A stretch of DNA of 56,162 nucleotides from Bigelowiella natans CCMP2755. Lineage: Eukaryota > Cercozoa > Chlorarachniophyceae. A model generated the notes under the pieces. That model had not been told where the DNA came from, made no database searches, and saw only the letters and a program-made list of their open reading frames with translations. This document shows, piece after piece, positions 26,289 through 38,464 of this stretch (position 1 is the first letter of the stretch; each line of letters starts with the position of its first letter). The stretch is from positions 20,001 to 76,162 of the forward strand of contig ADNK01002940.1 of NCBI GenBank assembly GCA_000320545.1. Reading direction: 5' to 3'. Both the position numbers and the translations under genes were made by a program.

Positions 26289-27050
26289 ATGCTGGTGATG
26301 ATCCCTCCCCCCTCTCATATGCACACATGATGATACTGAATACTTTATTTTTCTTCCAAATTATTTAATATATCGTTGATGAAATGCATACAGGGAGGTT
26401 TTAACATGTTGGGAAGTGAGGGTGGAAAAGTGTAATGTGTGCTGTTGTGCAGGTTTCTGATTCCTCACACTTGTGTTTGTTATCTTAGATTCCTAAAAAG
26501 GCCCGCCTAGATATTCTGACATACCTTTTCAGTGGTGAGTAAAAGTATATAAATCATGTTATATACGTATATATTGATGAAATTGTTTTAATAACTACAT
26601 GCAGAGGGTGTACTCGTTGTTTCTAAGGATCCTCATCTTAAGAAACATAAGCAAATTGGAGTCCCAAATATCTACGTAATGAAGCTTATGCAATCATTGA
26701 GGTCGAATGATTACGTCCATGAAGTTTTTAACTGGCAGTGGATGTACTACTCGCTTACCACTCCTGGTATTGAGTACCTACGAAAAGTGCTTCATCTTCC
26801 TGATGACACAGTGCCTAAGACTCTTAAGAAGCAAGCTGGCCCACCCCCTGGTGAGCGTTATGGAGGTCGCGGTCGCGGTCGCGGTCGCGGTGGCCGTTAC
26901 GGTCGGGATGAATATCGTGGACCTCGTGAGGGAGGAAGCGGATTTGGCGGAGGTTTCCGTGGACGCGGAAGGGGTTCATTCCGTGGCCGTGGCCGTGGCG
27001 GTCGAGGTGGTCGAGGCATGGGAGGTGAAGCTGCTTCTGGAGGGTACTAA
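26289..27050 (+). CDS. RPS10: Cytosolic small-subunit ribosomal protein eS10
   Basis: Three exons: 26289-26294, 26489-26534 and 26605-27050. Spliced length is 498 nt, or 165 aa, matching the family. The first coding exon is just ATGCTG. Signature residues are IPKKARLDILTYLFSEGVLV, VPNIYVMKLMQSLRS, YYSLTTPGIEYLR and LHLP, followed by a long Arg/Gly (RGG) tail of a type also found in yeast and plant eS10. Arginine methylation of the tail is known for human eS10 and is inferred here. The protein sits on the 40S head. Confidence 0.97.
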
Positions 27051-28226
27051 TTTTAAATGAATTTTTGTCGAATCACTTCGTACATGTAGCCACCTCACAA
27101 ATTTAGACGTTCTGGTTGATAGACCTTTTTAGTAAGAGACGGGCTTCCTTCGATCATAGTTTACTAAGGGCAATGATGATAACGAATTATAGGGTGTATT
27201 AGTTGGCAAATACGATAGGGCGATATAGGAGCATTTCTGTTGCTGTAAAAAGTTTTTCTACTAGAATTTATCCTCCTCCACCAAGACTGAATGATGCTGA
27301 TCGATGACCATAGATCACTCGTTCAGCAGCATGTGTGCACTACACACAGAGCATGGAAACATGGAAACAATAAGTATTTTTTAGTTTTTATGTGTGATGT
27401 ATATGGAAAGAAGTGCATGTGCTAAGCAACGGACCTATTTTCTGCGGCATCGCAAGCGCAACAATTTATGATCGAGCAGCTTTTTTTTGACAATATATGG
27501 ACAACATGAAAAGAGAATCGAATAAGGGCCAACTCGGCTACAGCATTGTTAGCAGCGCACATATTATACACAAAATGCACGCCGCCGCTGTGTGCAAAAA
27601 CTAGAAGAACAACAATGAATGCATGCCCTTGCATGGAATGACGGTGAACATATATACAGATGCGATGATGCGATGCGATGCAAATTTAGCACTTTATTAT
27701 TGCGTGCCCGCTGACTGTCTTATTGGACAGCTTTATTACGTACATCTCACAATTAAAAAGATTTGGCCAGTTATAGCACGTGATTCGATCATTGCAATCA
27801 TTGCAGTCCAATCATTGCGCAACCATGATGACACAGCTAGCAACCCGTGACATTTGTCTGGCAATAACAGCCGCTAGGCGTGGCAGCCGCATTGTATGGT
27901 TGATTATCAATAGAAGCTGGGTCCATAATTGACTTCTAATAGTCTCTTTCTTACTGAATAATTCCATCCCGGGCGGGATTCAAGATACGTCTTTTCACTA
28001 GATGCCGATCACGTAAGTACAGATTCTTTTTAATACGTATTTTCGAGATGCCCATATTAAATTATGTCAATAGAAGTCCACAGTGCACTTGGACTTGAAT
28101 CATTAAAATTTAGTTAGACATATGGTTATCAGAAAAGAGCTCTGATTTTGTTTTGGATTATGAGGAAGAATATAATTCTTTGGTGCAGAGGCATCAATGT
28201 AACATGAAATTGCGTATGACCAAAAC
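27051..28226. other. Convergent spacer with palindrome island E
   Basis: Ordinary sequence to about 27280, then 27290-27860 rich in GCATGC, TGTGCA, CACACAGAGC and similar words with several CATG/CTAG sites. After that, T/A-rich sequence precedes the stop of the minus-strand gene at 28227. No exon is supported. Confidence 0.55.
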
Positions 28227-30616
28227 TTATGATTCGGTCAAGCTGCACAATGCCTTGAATAGCTCTTCATTGTCCATTGGTATTTGTTTGGTTTCTGTTC
28301 GTTTTTCAGCTCGTTCTTCATCTTGTCTCGATGGTGAGTACTGTTTTGGTTGCTGTGGAATAGCAATTACGGAGTGACATATTGTAGCAAAGTCTACATA
28401 AAGTTTACCAAATAAATATCGATACCTCTCGATAACTATGAGCACATTTAGAGCTATTTAAATTTTGAACCTATAAAAATAAACTTAGAAATCGTTTGCA
28501 TCGTTCGGCAATGAATAACGATATTGACTACGCTTATTCACCAGCTTTGATCCTCTAGAATTTTTGCGTGCTGACGGAGACATGAAGCCTGTTGCGGTTC
28601 AAAGTTTGAAAATTAAAATGTAAAAAAATGTGGGTCTCCCCACTTACTAAATAATTAAGAATGACTCGACCTTCTTCATTTTCTTTTCTTTTGCGCTTGC
28701 CAGCTAGATTTGATCCTCTGGTTGATTTTCGGGTCAATCCCTGGATTATTGTAAGAGTTGGTTTTCTGTTAAATATCATCTGACTGTTCAACATATGGGT
28801 TATTTGTTTTCCTCACTAAATGTTTAAACATTAGTCGGGATTTCCCCCAGATAGCTTTTAGAACATTTTTGAAAATAAGGATGTTCCTCTATTATTAAAA
28901 ACTCATTTTTAAACCTTATCTTTTCTACACTTTGCCGTTGCTCTGGCTCCGCGGCTCTGATAAATAAATCATAACTTAGCTGGTAGTTCATTGTAACGAT
29001 TCTTCTAGATATACCCTTGAAGTTGTTGGCCGTTTTGAGGTGCTATCAGATTTAGATCTGCTAACTTTTGGTTTTTTCCTACAATACACCAATTCAGATA
29101 CCTCACAAGCTTTTAGAGTTGAACATATTTCTGACCTTTTTCGGCGGTGACTGCAAGGCGACCGAGAATCCTGAAAACATCAAACTCACGAGAAGACCAT
29201 ACTATTTTGGCAATGTGCCTAGCCAACCTTTGTATCTCCTGCAGTCAACATTAACAGAAGTGAAGCCTTTTCTCTATTATCCTTTGCCTGAGGTATACAA
29301 TTGCGCTTACAGAGGGCACGCGACTTTAATTTAGACAGGAAGCATGCCTTTTGTTCAGACGCAGCTAATTCAGAGAGCTTCAGTGACTTGCGTTTGGAAT
29401 TCCCTCTGCCCTTCATACTCTTTCCAGTGCATAGAATAGTAAGCATCCTAAGTATATATGATAAGCGTTGGGTTGTACTCTATTCTCCGATGTATTAAAG
29501 CTACCGGGCCGCATCATGACTTGGAGAGAAAAGCTCCTCAGAGACCCTTGAGAAAGTAGTCGTTTTGAGATTGGGAGCTGGTTCAGTGTTGGAACGCTTA
29601 ATGCGCTCACATTTTTTGCCAACATTTTCCTTGAGTGCAGAGGGTTTTTTAAAAATATTTTTATATAGAACTGCAGTCCTCTTCGCTTGATCTGTCTTCG
29701 TGCAGGCTTGGCTTTGCTCGGACACTGCTAATTTCTCCTGGCGCCAGACTTTGTCTTTTCTATTAGACTCGTTACCCTACGAAAATGATGAATACAAAAT
29801 TGGTAATTCGGCATTAAAGATCCGATTCACATTTCTAAATTTGAATAACCTTTTTGATCCAGGATTCGGTCTCTCCTACACTTCTGGGGTCTACCATCAT
29901 CGCATCAGAAATTATAGAAGCTACTGATACTCGTTGCCTGGTCTCTGCTACCATAGAGATCGGGGGAGAAAATTTGTAATTCCTTGAGAATTCAGGAGAA
30001 GGCAGCTGGAACAGGTCGAGCAGAAATTCCTGATCAGTCTGTAGGTGTTTCATTATCTAAGCTCATCGTCTAGTATCTCTTACAAAAACGATGGAATACC
30101 TCTGAGGCATTATCCTTTTTATCGTTACGTGACGGCGTAATTTTTGTTGGATTGAGTAACTCAGATAACGGGCGCTTTGAAGTTAATCCATCAACTAGGT
30201 CCATTCCACCTTCGTTAATATCTTGCACTTAGTCAAATTGTGCTTATGGTTAGTTTTTCGGATACCTCGCGAGCGCAACTGAAAGGACATCTTGATATCC
30301 CTCAAATTTTAAGTCTGGCCTACCACGATCCTTTCTGGTAGATTCAAGACTTCTAGCTTTACTCGGGATACGGCCTGGGGATGGGTATTCGTTTGGGTTT
30401 TGGCGTACACCTTCCCTCCAAATACCTTGCGATATGATAACCGGGATCCCGGATAGGCTTTCCCACCACAATGTCTTTTACGGTAAATTCACTTAATACC
30501 AGTCTGTTGGTAGTACCGGGCGAATCAAGACTAGAATTGATTCACAACGGCTCACTGTGCTCCTTGCAAAATCAGACGTTAACTTGTCAGCTGTCTTAAA
30601 TTCCTCCCAGTAATAT
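28227..30616 (-). CDS. Unrecognised Ser/Lys/Arg-rich basic protein, 5' end unresolved
   Basis: Thirteen exons in phase: 30616-30584, 30530-30411, 30361-30324, 30221-30100, 30005-29850, 29776-29505, 29417-29311, 29150-29136, 29078-29015, 28956-28915, 28765-28671, 28588-28542 and 28352-28227; about 412 codons. Composition suggests a nuclear or chromatin protein: NIFKKPSALKENVGKK, KGRGNSKRKSLKLSE, KSTRGSNLAGKRKRKENEE and SPSARKNSRGSKL. The last two share an RK-S/N-S/T-RGS-x-L motif. It ends with ELFKALCSLTES. I recognise no domain. Unlike its neighbours it has short introns (36-190 nt) and almost no microsatellites. The 15-nt exon at 29150-29136 is the weakest link. The 5' end is missing: exon 30616-30584 needs an upstream phase-2 donor, and an isolated exon at 31182-31083 may belong here. 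Confidence 0.6.
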
Positions 30617-30954
30617 CTATGAGTTGTAATCCATGGTAATTGCTACTATTCTGATATCTTCATCGTCATCGAAGATTTGATGATGATGGTAATGAAGGTG
30701 CAAAAGATTTCTCATAAAATAGTCCTACATGTATAACTAGCAGACAACAACACACATAACAGCTAGTTGGACGGGTATTTGAATAACCAGTAGCCACCCA
30801 ACGTAGGCTGACTCCTCCTCGTGACATTCATCAATCCAGTCAAAGACATAGATACTAAACGCAGGCTGATTTCTCTTTACGACTGATCACCTGCATCTTA
30901 TACGAGTATCTTCACTACTCTTCACTCAAAAATGAGGGAACTACTCGTGCCTTG

Positions 30955-31846
30955 ATGATGATGAGGCCATCTGCTGTTCGGCAAGAAATAGAAGAATCGA
31001 TCAATGATGTCAAGGTAAAACAAGAGAGTCATCAATGCAGAGAGGAGGAGGAGGAGAAGGAATGTATGTCACTGAATCTTACCTACATGCGAAATAATGC
31101 TCTTAAGATGTGTTTGAAAGTTCGCCTGTGCTGGGGAGCCACAAGTTCGATATTTCACGTCAAAAGAGCCCTGGATGGACCCCTACTTCGTAAGAGAAAG
31201 ACCCCTTCCTTTTGTTGTTCATTGGGGGGGGAGGGGGGGTTTTGCTGTAGAAAATACCTGCAAATTGTAGGTTCAAGCAATTGTTACATTGACGGTCAAA
31301 GGTTGCAATGTTGGTGCTGTTAACATCGGAGCTTGCTTCCCGCACGGATATATGCCTGTAATGACGACCAGAAACAATCTTGAAATAATGATGATAATAG
31401 CGATCAGAGACATGCAACCTTGACATAGTAGTACATACCTGAGTGTTTCTTATTAGCATCTAGAACGCCCCGCCACCTGTTGTTTGAGTCACGGATATAC
31501 ATCTTTGTATTCAAAATAACTCGTCCACTAACACGGCATACAAGCCTGCTTGCAAAATTTTCCCGGCATTAACAATTTTGTTTGGGAATGCGAATCCAAT
31601 TATTCGTCATCTATACTACATGTATCTTCAGGTTCGTATTGATGTGGAACAAGTCATTTATACATGTATCTTCAGGTTCGTATTGATGTGGAACAAGACG
31701 CAAAAGGGGATAATGCAAAAACCACGGAGAAAATAACACTTATTGTGAAACACGAAAACCAAATGCAAGAATCCATGTACAGCGCTCTCGCAGAACTGGT
31801 TCCAGAGTTTCAAAAACTCAGTCAGGTGATAGATGAATACGTCTCT

Positions 31847-31889
<43 letters not shown>

Positions 31890-32063
31890 ACTACAACGTG
31901 CGAAACAATATTAAATGCCATTTTCAATGGTTTTAATGTGAGCCTTGTTCAGGAAAATCTACGAAGTGCAATGTACACTCTTGCGGAATCGGAAGGAAAA
32001 GGAAAGGGAGGACATGATTTAGTAAATGAAGATGCTGATGAACGCTCTGATTCTAGAAAGTGA
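30955..32063 (+). CDS. Short coiled-coil protein, possibly truncated by a duplication
   Basis: Exons 30955-31014, 31676-31825 and 31953-32063. Spliced length is 321 nt, or 106 aa, starting MMMRPSAVRQEIEESINDVK. Exon 2 (VRIDVEQDAKGDNAKTTEKI to VPEFQKLSQ) and exon 3 (ENLRSAMYTLAESEGKGKGG) look helical and heptad-like. The frame ends at a TGA (32061-32063) that lies exactly on the seam of a 54-bp tandem duplication; one copy alone would read on for some 40 more codons. Exon 2's 3' splice site is also duplicated (31631 and 31675), and only the second copy keeps the frame. I do not recognise the family. Exon 1 lies antisense to open minus-strand sequence, so the locus may be mis-modelled. Confidence 0.5.
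31083..31182 (-). CDS. Isolated candidate exon, minus strand
   Basis: A 100-nt stretch bounded by a good acceptor (GAAGTAG/GGG) and donor (GTAG/GTAAGA) encodes GSIQGSFDVKYRTCGSPAQ and then ANFQTHLKSIISHV. It could be an upstream exon of the basic protein ending at 28227, but I found no phase-consistent bridge. It lies inside intron 1 of the plus-strand coiled-coil model. Confidence 0.35.
31617..31697. repeat. 44-bp-period tandem duplication of a 3' splice site
   Basis: Two identical 37-bp copies (31617-31653 and 31661-31697) of TACATGTATCTTCAG/GTTCG... repeat with a 44-bp period, each containing the same AG/GTTCG acceptor. 44 is not a multiple of three, so the acceptors are not interchangeable. 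Confidence 0.9.
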
Positions 32064-32115
32064 GGACATGATTTAGGAAATGAAGATGCTGATGAACGCT
32101 CTGATTCTAGAAAGT
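32008..32115. repeat. 54-bp tandem duplication in a coding exon
   Basis: Copies at 32008-32061 and 32062-32115 differ at one base (agTaaa / agGaaa). The unit is 18 codons long. The seam creates AAG TGA where the single-copy frame reads AAG TAT. Confidence 0.93.
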
Positions 32116-32371
32116 ATTGCAGCTCTACAAACGAAAAGACTACATCACGATTCTTTCGAATAGATGCCAGTTGTTATTGCGACAACATATATGCAGGATT
32201 GTTTAGTTCGTTCGAGCACCTATTATTATTATTATTATGCACTCTGTGGTACACCTGCATTCACGAAGTTGTTTGACTCATAGCAGCATTGCTTTTTTGA
32301 AAGAAATTGTTTCGAACAAGACAGTAGACACTGCGGCATTGTTATTGTCCGAAATAGGGGGTGGTGGTGGT

Positions 32372-32405
<34 letters not shown>

Positions 32406-33263
32406 TTATTGTGTCCCAAACTGTACGTCTCTTACAGCAAATAGCTTTTTGGAAGAATCTAAGAGAGCGCTACAATATTGAAAACAATATTTTCAAAATG
32501 CTACCATGGCTCACGCTAGCGGTGTGCTGTATTATTATTACTCCCTAACCAACGAGATGAAACTTTACGCATGCGCGCATATATATTGTCGCATCTCGTT
32601 GTTGTCAAAACAGTCACGTCTTTTTTCTGTGCAGCGAAGGTATCAGCTGCGCTACACATTATGTGCAGTAGTGTGTACGACAGTGTAGCTAGTCGTGATC
32701 GTCGTCTGCGCATCATGCACTATATGTATCACGACTCATGATCTGATTCCATGCACTCTATGTCAACTACTAATCTAGCACTGTGTGTACAAGATGTACG
32801 TGACTCGATATATGTCGGCGCTCTCATGACGATGAGCTACTAGCTAGCTAGTGGGTAAAAATGAAGATGAGGAGCGCGCGAGGAAATAATAATCGAACTA
32901 CAAAACGCGTAGCATATGATCTTGCACAGAGCATGTACAGCAACAAACAACACTAAAACAATAAACAACAAAAAATAGAGCTGCCATCCATGCCACAACC
33001 GCCAACAATTTAAAACAGCAGCACGTGCAACGTATATAGGTATGTAGGTCGACATTTATACCGCTCACATCTGAGTACTGAGCACCGCGCTGTCACCTGT
33101 GCAGACTCTGTGCGCATGCACACACATGCGTACGTGGACACCCGAAATGTCTCGGGTATAATGCATGCAAAATAAGTAGTCAAACGAAGAAGGACCTTCC
33201 AGCATCCAAGCGAATTGACGGATCTGCTGCATCATGCATTGCCCTGCTACCTCCTCATGACAA
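32116..33263. other. Convergent spacer with palindrome island F
   Basis: A (TTA)n tract at 32221-32237 and (GT)n at 32376-32401 are followed by an island at about 32560-33260 with TGCGCGCAT, ATGCATG, GCTAGCTAG, GTGCAC and CATGCA words. No exon is supported. Confidence 0.55.
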
Positions 33264-33567
33264 TCATTTGTCATTCTCAGCTGCTGTAACTACATCATCA
33301 ACAAACAGTCTTTTGTCCTGGAATTTGAGAACTTCGTTCCCCCATGACCACCAGTTTGGCAACAAATTGCGCGCAAACATTTCCAGACATGCCACAGGCT
33401 TCTTTTTGTTCTCTGTCTTCTTCTTTGCACTGCCATATCGTTGAGGAATAAGTGAATGATCAATATGGCGGTGCTGAGAGCAGCAGTTGGCACGATCGAC
33501 TACTACCTGCTGTTAAATGTTGACATCAAAAAAGATTTAAAGCCGGATGCATATTTCACATACTAAG

Positions 33568-33610
<43 letters not shown>

Positions 33611-34302
33611 ATGAGGGTTTAGAGCACAGGCTCTTCTTTGGCTAACATGATTGGAAAACAGCTTCTTTGGCTAACATGATTGGAAAACAGCAGCTTTTAC
33701 TGCTGCAGCTGCTACTACTTACTCTAGCTGCTACTACTACTACTACTACTTCTACTGGTACTACTGCTATTTCTACTTCTACTACTATAATATGCCTCCT
33801 TCAACCTCTCCGCCTGTGGTAGTAGTAGTAGTAGTAGCAGCAGCATCAGCAGCATCTGGTGGGAGAATGTACTTCTCTGCAAATATCTGACCAATTTTAG
33901 GCTTATTCGAGTGCCTTCCTGTAAGTAAGAAACATAATGTGCCAAAGAAAGAGATGAAGTAAGTAAGGGAGAGATAGGAAGATACGACATTTCGCTGAAA
34001 AAAGAACAAGATCAGGTTGTAAAGGAAAGAAAGAGAGGAGGAGGTCTAAAGGACAACAGCAACAGAATAAACACACACACAAGCACAAACACATATATTA
34101 TATATTACAAGTGCTCTTTCCCCTGCTTATCCTTCTTATCATTTCGCACCACTACACATTCTTGTTGAGATGATCTTCTTTTATGTAGAAGTAGTAGTAG
34201 TAGTAGCAGCAGCAGCAGTACCAGGGGGGGGCACTGCAGCGAAAACCCATCGTCTCGGTGGGTCGTCATCGTTTAGTATGCCCTTCTTCTTTACATGTGA
34301 TG

Positions 34303-34334
<32 letters not shown>

Positions 34335-34680
34335 GATGAAGCGCCTACTGACACTCCTCCTCCTCCCCGACTACTTATACAGTCTTTGCTGCTTTCAGCA
34401 TTCATGCTTACGACAACACCTGTGGGAGGATGAGGATGAGGATGAGGATGAGGATGAGGATAAGGAGGAGGAGGAGGAGGAGGAGAGTTGATAGGCAAAT
34501 GATAGTAATGTAAATGATAGTAATGTAAAAGCTGAAAGATAGATGATGGGATGCTGCTACTGCTGCTGCTGCTGCTGATGATGATGATGATGGGGGTATT
34601 ATTATTAGATGGAAGAGAGTAAGACCCTGATCATGATGATGATGATGATGATGATGAGAGGAGTGCTTTTCATCGACAAC

Positions 34681-34712
<32 letters not shown>

Positions 34713-34930
34713 TAGCTCGTTTCTCCTCCTCCTCCTCCTCCTCCTCCTCCTCGATGTATTCATGGTGATGATGGTTCTTCCTGAATAATAGTTTGCTGCT
34801 CCTTCTTTCAGTAGTAGCTCCAACCTCATCATCCTCCTCCTCCCTTAATCTACTGCTATTATACCTATACAACCTCCTCGTTTCAGCACCACTTTTGCTG
34901 CTAGTGCTGCTGTGCTTCTTCTTCTTCTTC

Positions 34931-34964
<34 letters not shown>

Positions 34965-35390
34965 GGCTAAATGTTCGACCGATGATGACAGGCTCATAGC
35001 TCTTTCTGGCAACGGAGGAGGAGGAGCAGTATTGGGAAGGATGATGATGATGTTGTTGTTGTTGTTGGTGGTGGTGGTGTCGGCTATTCGTGGTGGCTGC
35101 TGTTGAATAACTACCTGTAAATACATGATGATGATGATGTTGTTGTTGTTGTTGTTGGTGGTGTCGGCTATTCATGGTGGCTGCTGTTGAATAACTACCT
35201 GTAAATACACACACACACACACACACAAACGACAACATACAACATGTGTGACGCAATTGTTACAAAGAGAAGATTGGAATCTTCAAGCAGATATTGTTGC
35301 TTTTCTGCATTATTATTGATGTCGTATTTGCAGAATGCTCTTCCTCATCTGCAAAAATACAACTCTAATATTATTATTTTTAGCTCTCTC

Positions 35391-35436
<46 letters not shown>

Positions 35437-35713
35437 CCAATTTGTTCGTAGAGATCTTCATCATCATCATCATCAATATCATCATCATTATCAGCATCAT
35501 CATTATCAGCATCTGCTAATAATTTGTACTACTATGTTTCTGTTATTATGCCATTATTGACTAGTGACTACATGTAGTAGTTGTAGTAGTAGTAGTACTT
35601 TTAAAAGGGATCACGGGGTCCATGCTGTCAGTCACCTTCATTCAGTGATCAAAAGTAGTACGAAGGGGGGGGGGGGGGGGGAGGGAGGCAACTATGAATA
35701 AGAAGAATTGTAT

Positions 35714-35751
<38 letters not shown>

Positions 35752-36739
35752 ACTATGGTGATGACTCAAGTGAGCGAGCGAGTGAGCTCACACAGCAGCA
35801 GCAGCAGCAGCAGCAGGGTGCGAAAAAGTAACTACATTATACTCAGCAGTAATTCTAAGTTAAATAATACAACTATGCTTCTTTCTCCTTCTTCTTCTTC
35901 TTCTTCAATCCTTCATTATTTCACAATGGATGTGTTGCTAATGCTACTTACTAATGATACAATTACCTTCAACCAATACCAGGTGCCGTAATACCTGCAA
36001 ACATGATGATGACGATGATGATGATGATGATGACGATGATGATAATGTCATGCTACCGCAGTGATTTCAATCCATTCGAGCAGCATATATATATATATAT
36101 ATATATATTGATAATATGTTACATTTGTTTTTAAAGATTCCCACCTACAATTATACAACAACATGCAATACTACGCAAGCAAGCACAGAACAGCAGCAGA
36201 CAACAACAACAACAACAACAACGAGGGGTTGTTTGTTTACTGCAAGTAAGCAAAGACTTGTACTACAACTAGTACTATAATAGTAATAGTAGCTTTTCTA
36301 GATTGCCTGATGCTCCTCTCTCTACTGTTAATTAAGTTGTTTATTATTATTATTACTCGCATCTCCACTTTTTAAGCATTTTATGCCGCACCAAACGGTG
36401 CAAATCTGGATCATTTGTGACCCATATCTACAGGGGGGATAGGGGGGGGGGGGGGGGGAAGTAAAAAAAAAAAAAAAAAAAGGTGAATGAAAATAAATGT
36501 TGCAAGCGTTCCTAAAAAAAAAAAAGGGGAATGAAAATAAATGTTGCAAGCGTTCCTAAAGCTGCCAACACTCTCTTTCCGTAGTAAAGGAAGAGGGAGG
36601 AGGAGGAGGAGGAGGGGGAGGAGGAGAGGGTTTTGGCTTCCTAATTCTAATGGGGTCCTCCTCCTCGTCCTCCTCTTCCTCAACCATAGAGGGTAGTATT
36701 ATCTTCTTTTTCAATCTTGTCAGTGCTCTAATCATCATG

Positions 36740-36775
<36 letters not shown>

Positions 36776-36894
36776 ATTATCATCATCTATTCTCCTCATT
36801 ATAATAGTACCAGTAGGTACACTACTACTATTACTACTACTACTACTACTACTACTACTACCACTTGTAGCATATGATTAACCGTGTCACCATT

Positions 36895-36925
<31 letters not shown>

Positions 36926-37732
36926 CACTGTATTATTATCATTAGCAGTATTACCATAACCCACGAGGGAGAAAATTCTGCTGTCTTTCTCTCCTTCTTC
37001 TTCCCCTTCGTAACATCCTCTTCCTCCTCCTCCTCCTCCATGTAATCATCATCATAATATAATAACTTGCGGATGGGAAGATTGATGAGATCCCGGGGGT
37101 TTAATGTCTACGACAACAACAACAAGAAGAAGACGAAGACGACAAGAAAACAGAAGATATATACAGCAGCATTTGGTGACTCTACCACGTAGTACTACTA
37201 CCACCTTGACAACATATAGGATATAATATATTGCAATTACATATATAGTCTGCTAGCACCGATGAGAAAATAGTAAGTAAGTAATCATCATCATCATCAT
37301 CATTAATAATATTACCTTGTATTTGTGACTTCTCGACACACTCATCGAGGGCCATGGAGGATCGAGTACGATTAACCGAAATCCCTTTTAATATTATTAT
37401 TATTATTATCATTATTATACAACAGAACCCTTTTATTATTATTATAATACAACGGCAGCAGCAGTATTGGTCTCGATATTCATTGATGAATGTTTAAGAC
37501 AGAAGAAGAAGGAGAAGAAAACAACAATTGACATGATCATCATGCTGCTCCTGTTTTATGAACAAGCAAATACCAACCGGATTTGGTTTAGCTTTTAGAA
37601 GCGCCCCGAGGCCTTATGTAGACAAGATATTATTGTCATTATTAACACTATAGTTTAGTTGATATTATTGAGAAAAAAATAGTAGAGCATGCTGCAAAAA
37701 AATGAATTGACGACTACTTTTAGAGTGTATAG

Positions 37733-37767
<35 letters not shown>

Positions 37768-37792
37768 GCAGCCTCAGCAACATACGTTTACA

Positions 37793-37827
<35 letters not shown>

Positions 37828-38421
37828 TATCATCATTTCCTGTATGAAGAACACAGCTAAACATCCAACACATGCACTACAAACAAACCAACAAACCTGT
37901 GATATCAGCAAGTAGGAACTTCGCTCCTCTCGGAATGACGAACTGATGCCCACACATGCGGTACACCTCATCATTCCCTGTCTTGTTGTGGCGCATTTCT
38001 ACAATGCGAAGAATGATGAAGGAGGAGAACAACAAGAAGAAAATATCAAGGAATAAACGAGAAGAGGTGGGGAGGAGGAGAGAAAATGGATCTAGTAGTA
38101 GAAGTAGTAGTAGTAGTAGTATTATCTTGGGTTACTCAGCAATAATAAAGATTGCACAACAATAGTATTAGGGAACATCATCTATCTATCTATTCTGTCC
38201 AAATAAAAAAATAATTGAAAAATAATTAAATACTAACAATAATTACAACAATAATAATAGCTCACTTTTCACACAGCAGTCCTTCTTCTCTTGATGATCA
38301 TCATCATCATCATCATCTTTATCTTTGTAGCAACATGCATATTCAACGAGTGGTAGCTCTTCAATGCTAGAACCTATTGCACCGTTAGTAGCACGGACAG
38401 CTGTTATCATCATCTCAGCAT

Positions 38422-38464
<43 letters not shown>

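Noticed and set aside
28092-28132. A possible 20-nt intron, reminiscent of nucleomorph pygmy introns
   Set aside because: It arose only in the rejected plus-strand reading; introns elsewhere are 36 nt or longer.
28133-29450. Plus-strand multi-exon-like gene with convincing coding texture
   Set aside because: It is antisense to a 13-exon minus-strand chain that stays in phase from 30616 to the stop at 28227; the plus chain breaks after 29450.
31250-31290. GGTTCAAGC resembling a tRNA T-arm
   Set aside because: No matching acceptor, D or anticodon stems around it. I found no convincing tRNA, rRNA or snRNA in the window.
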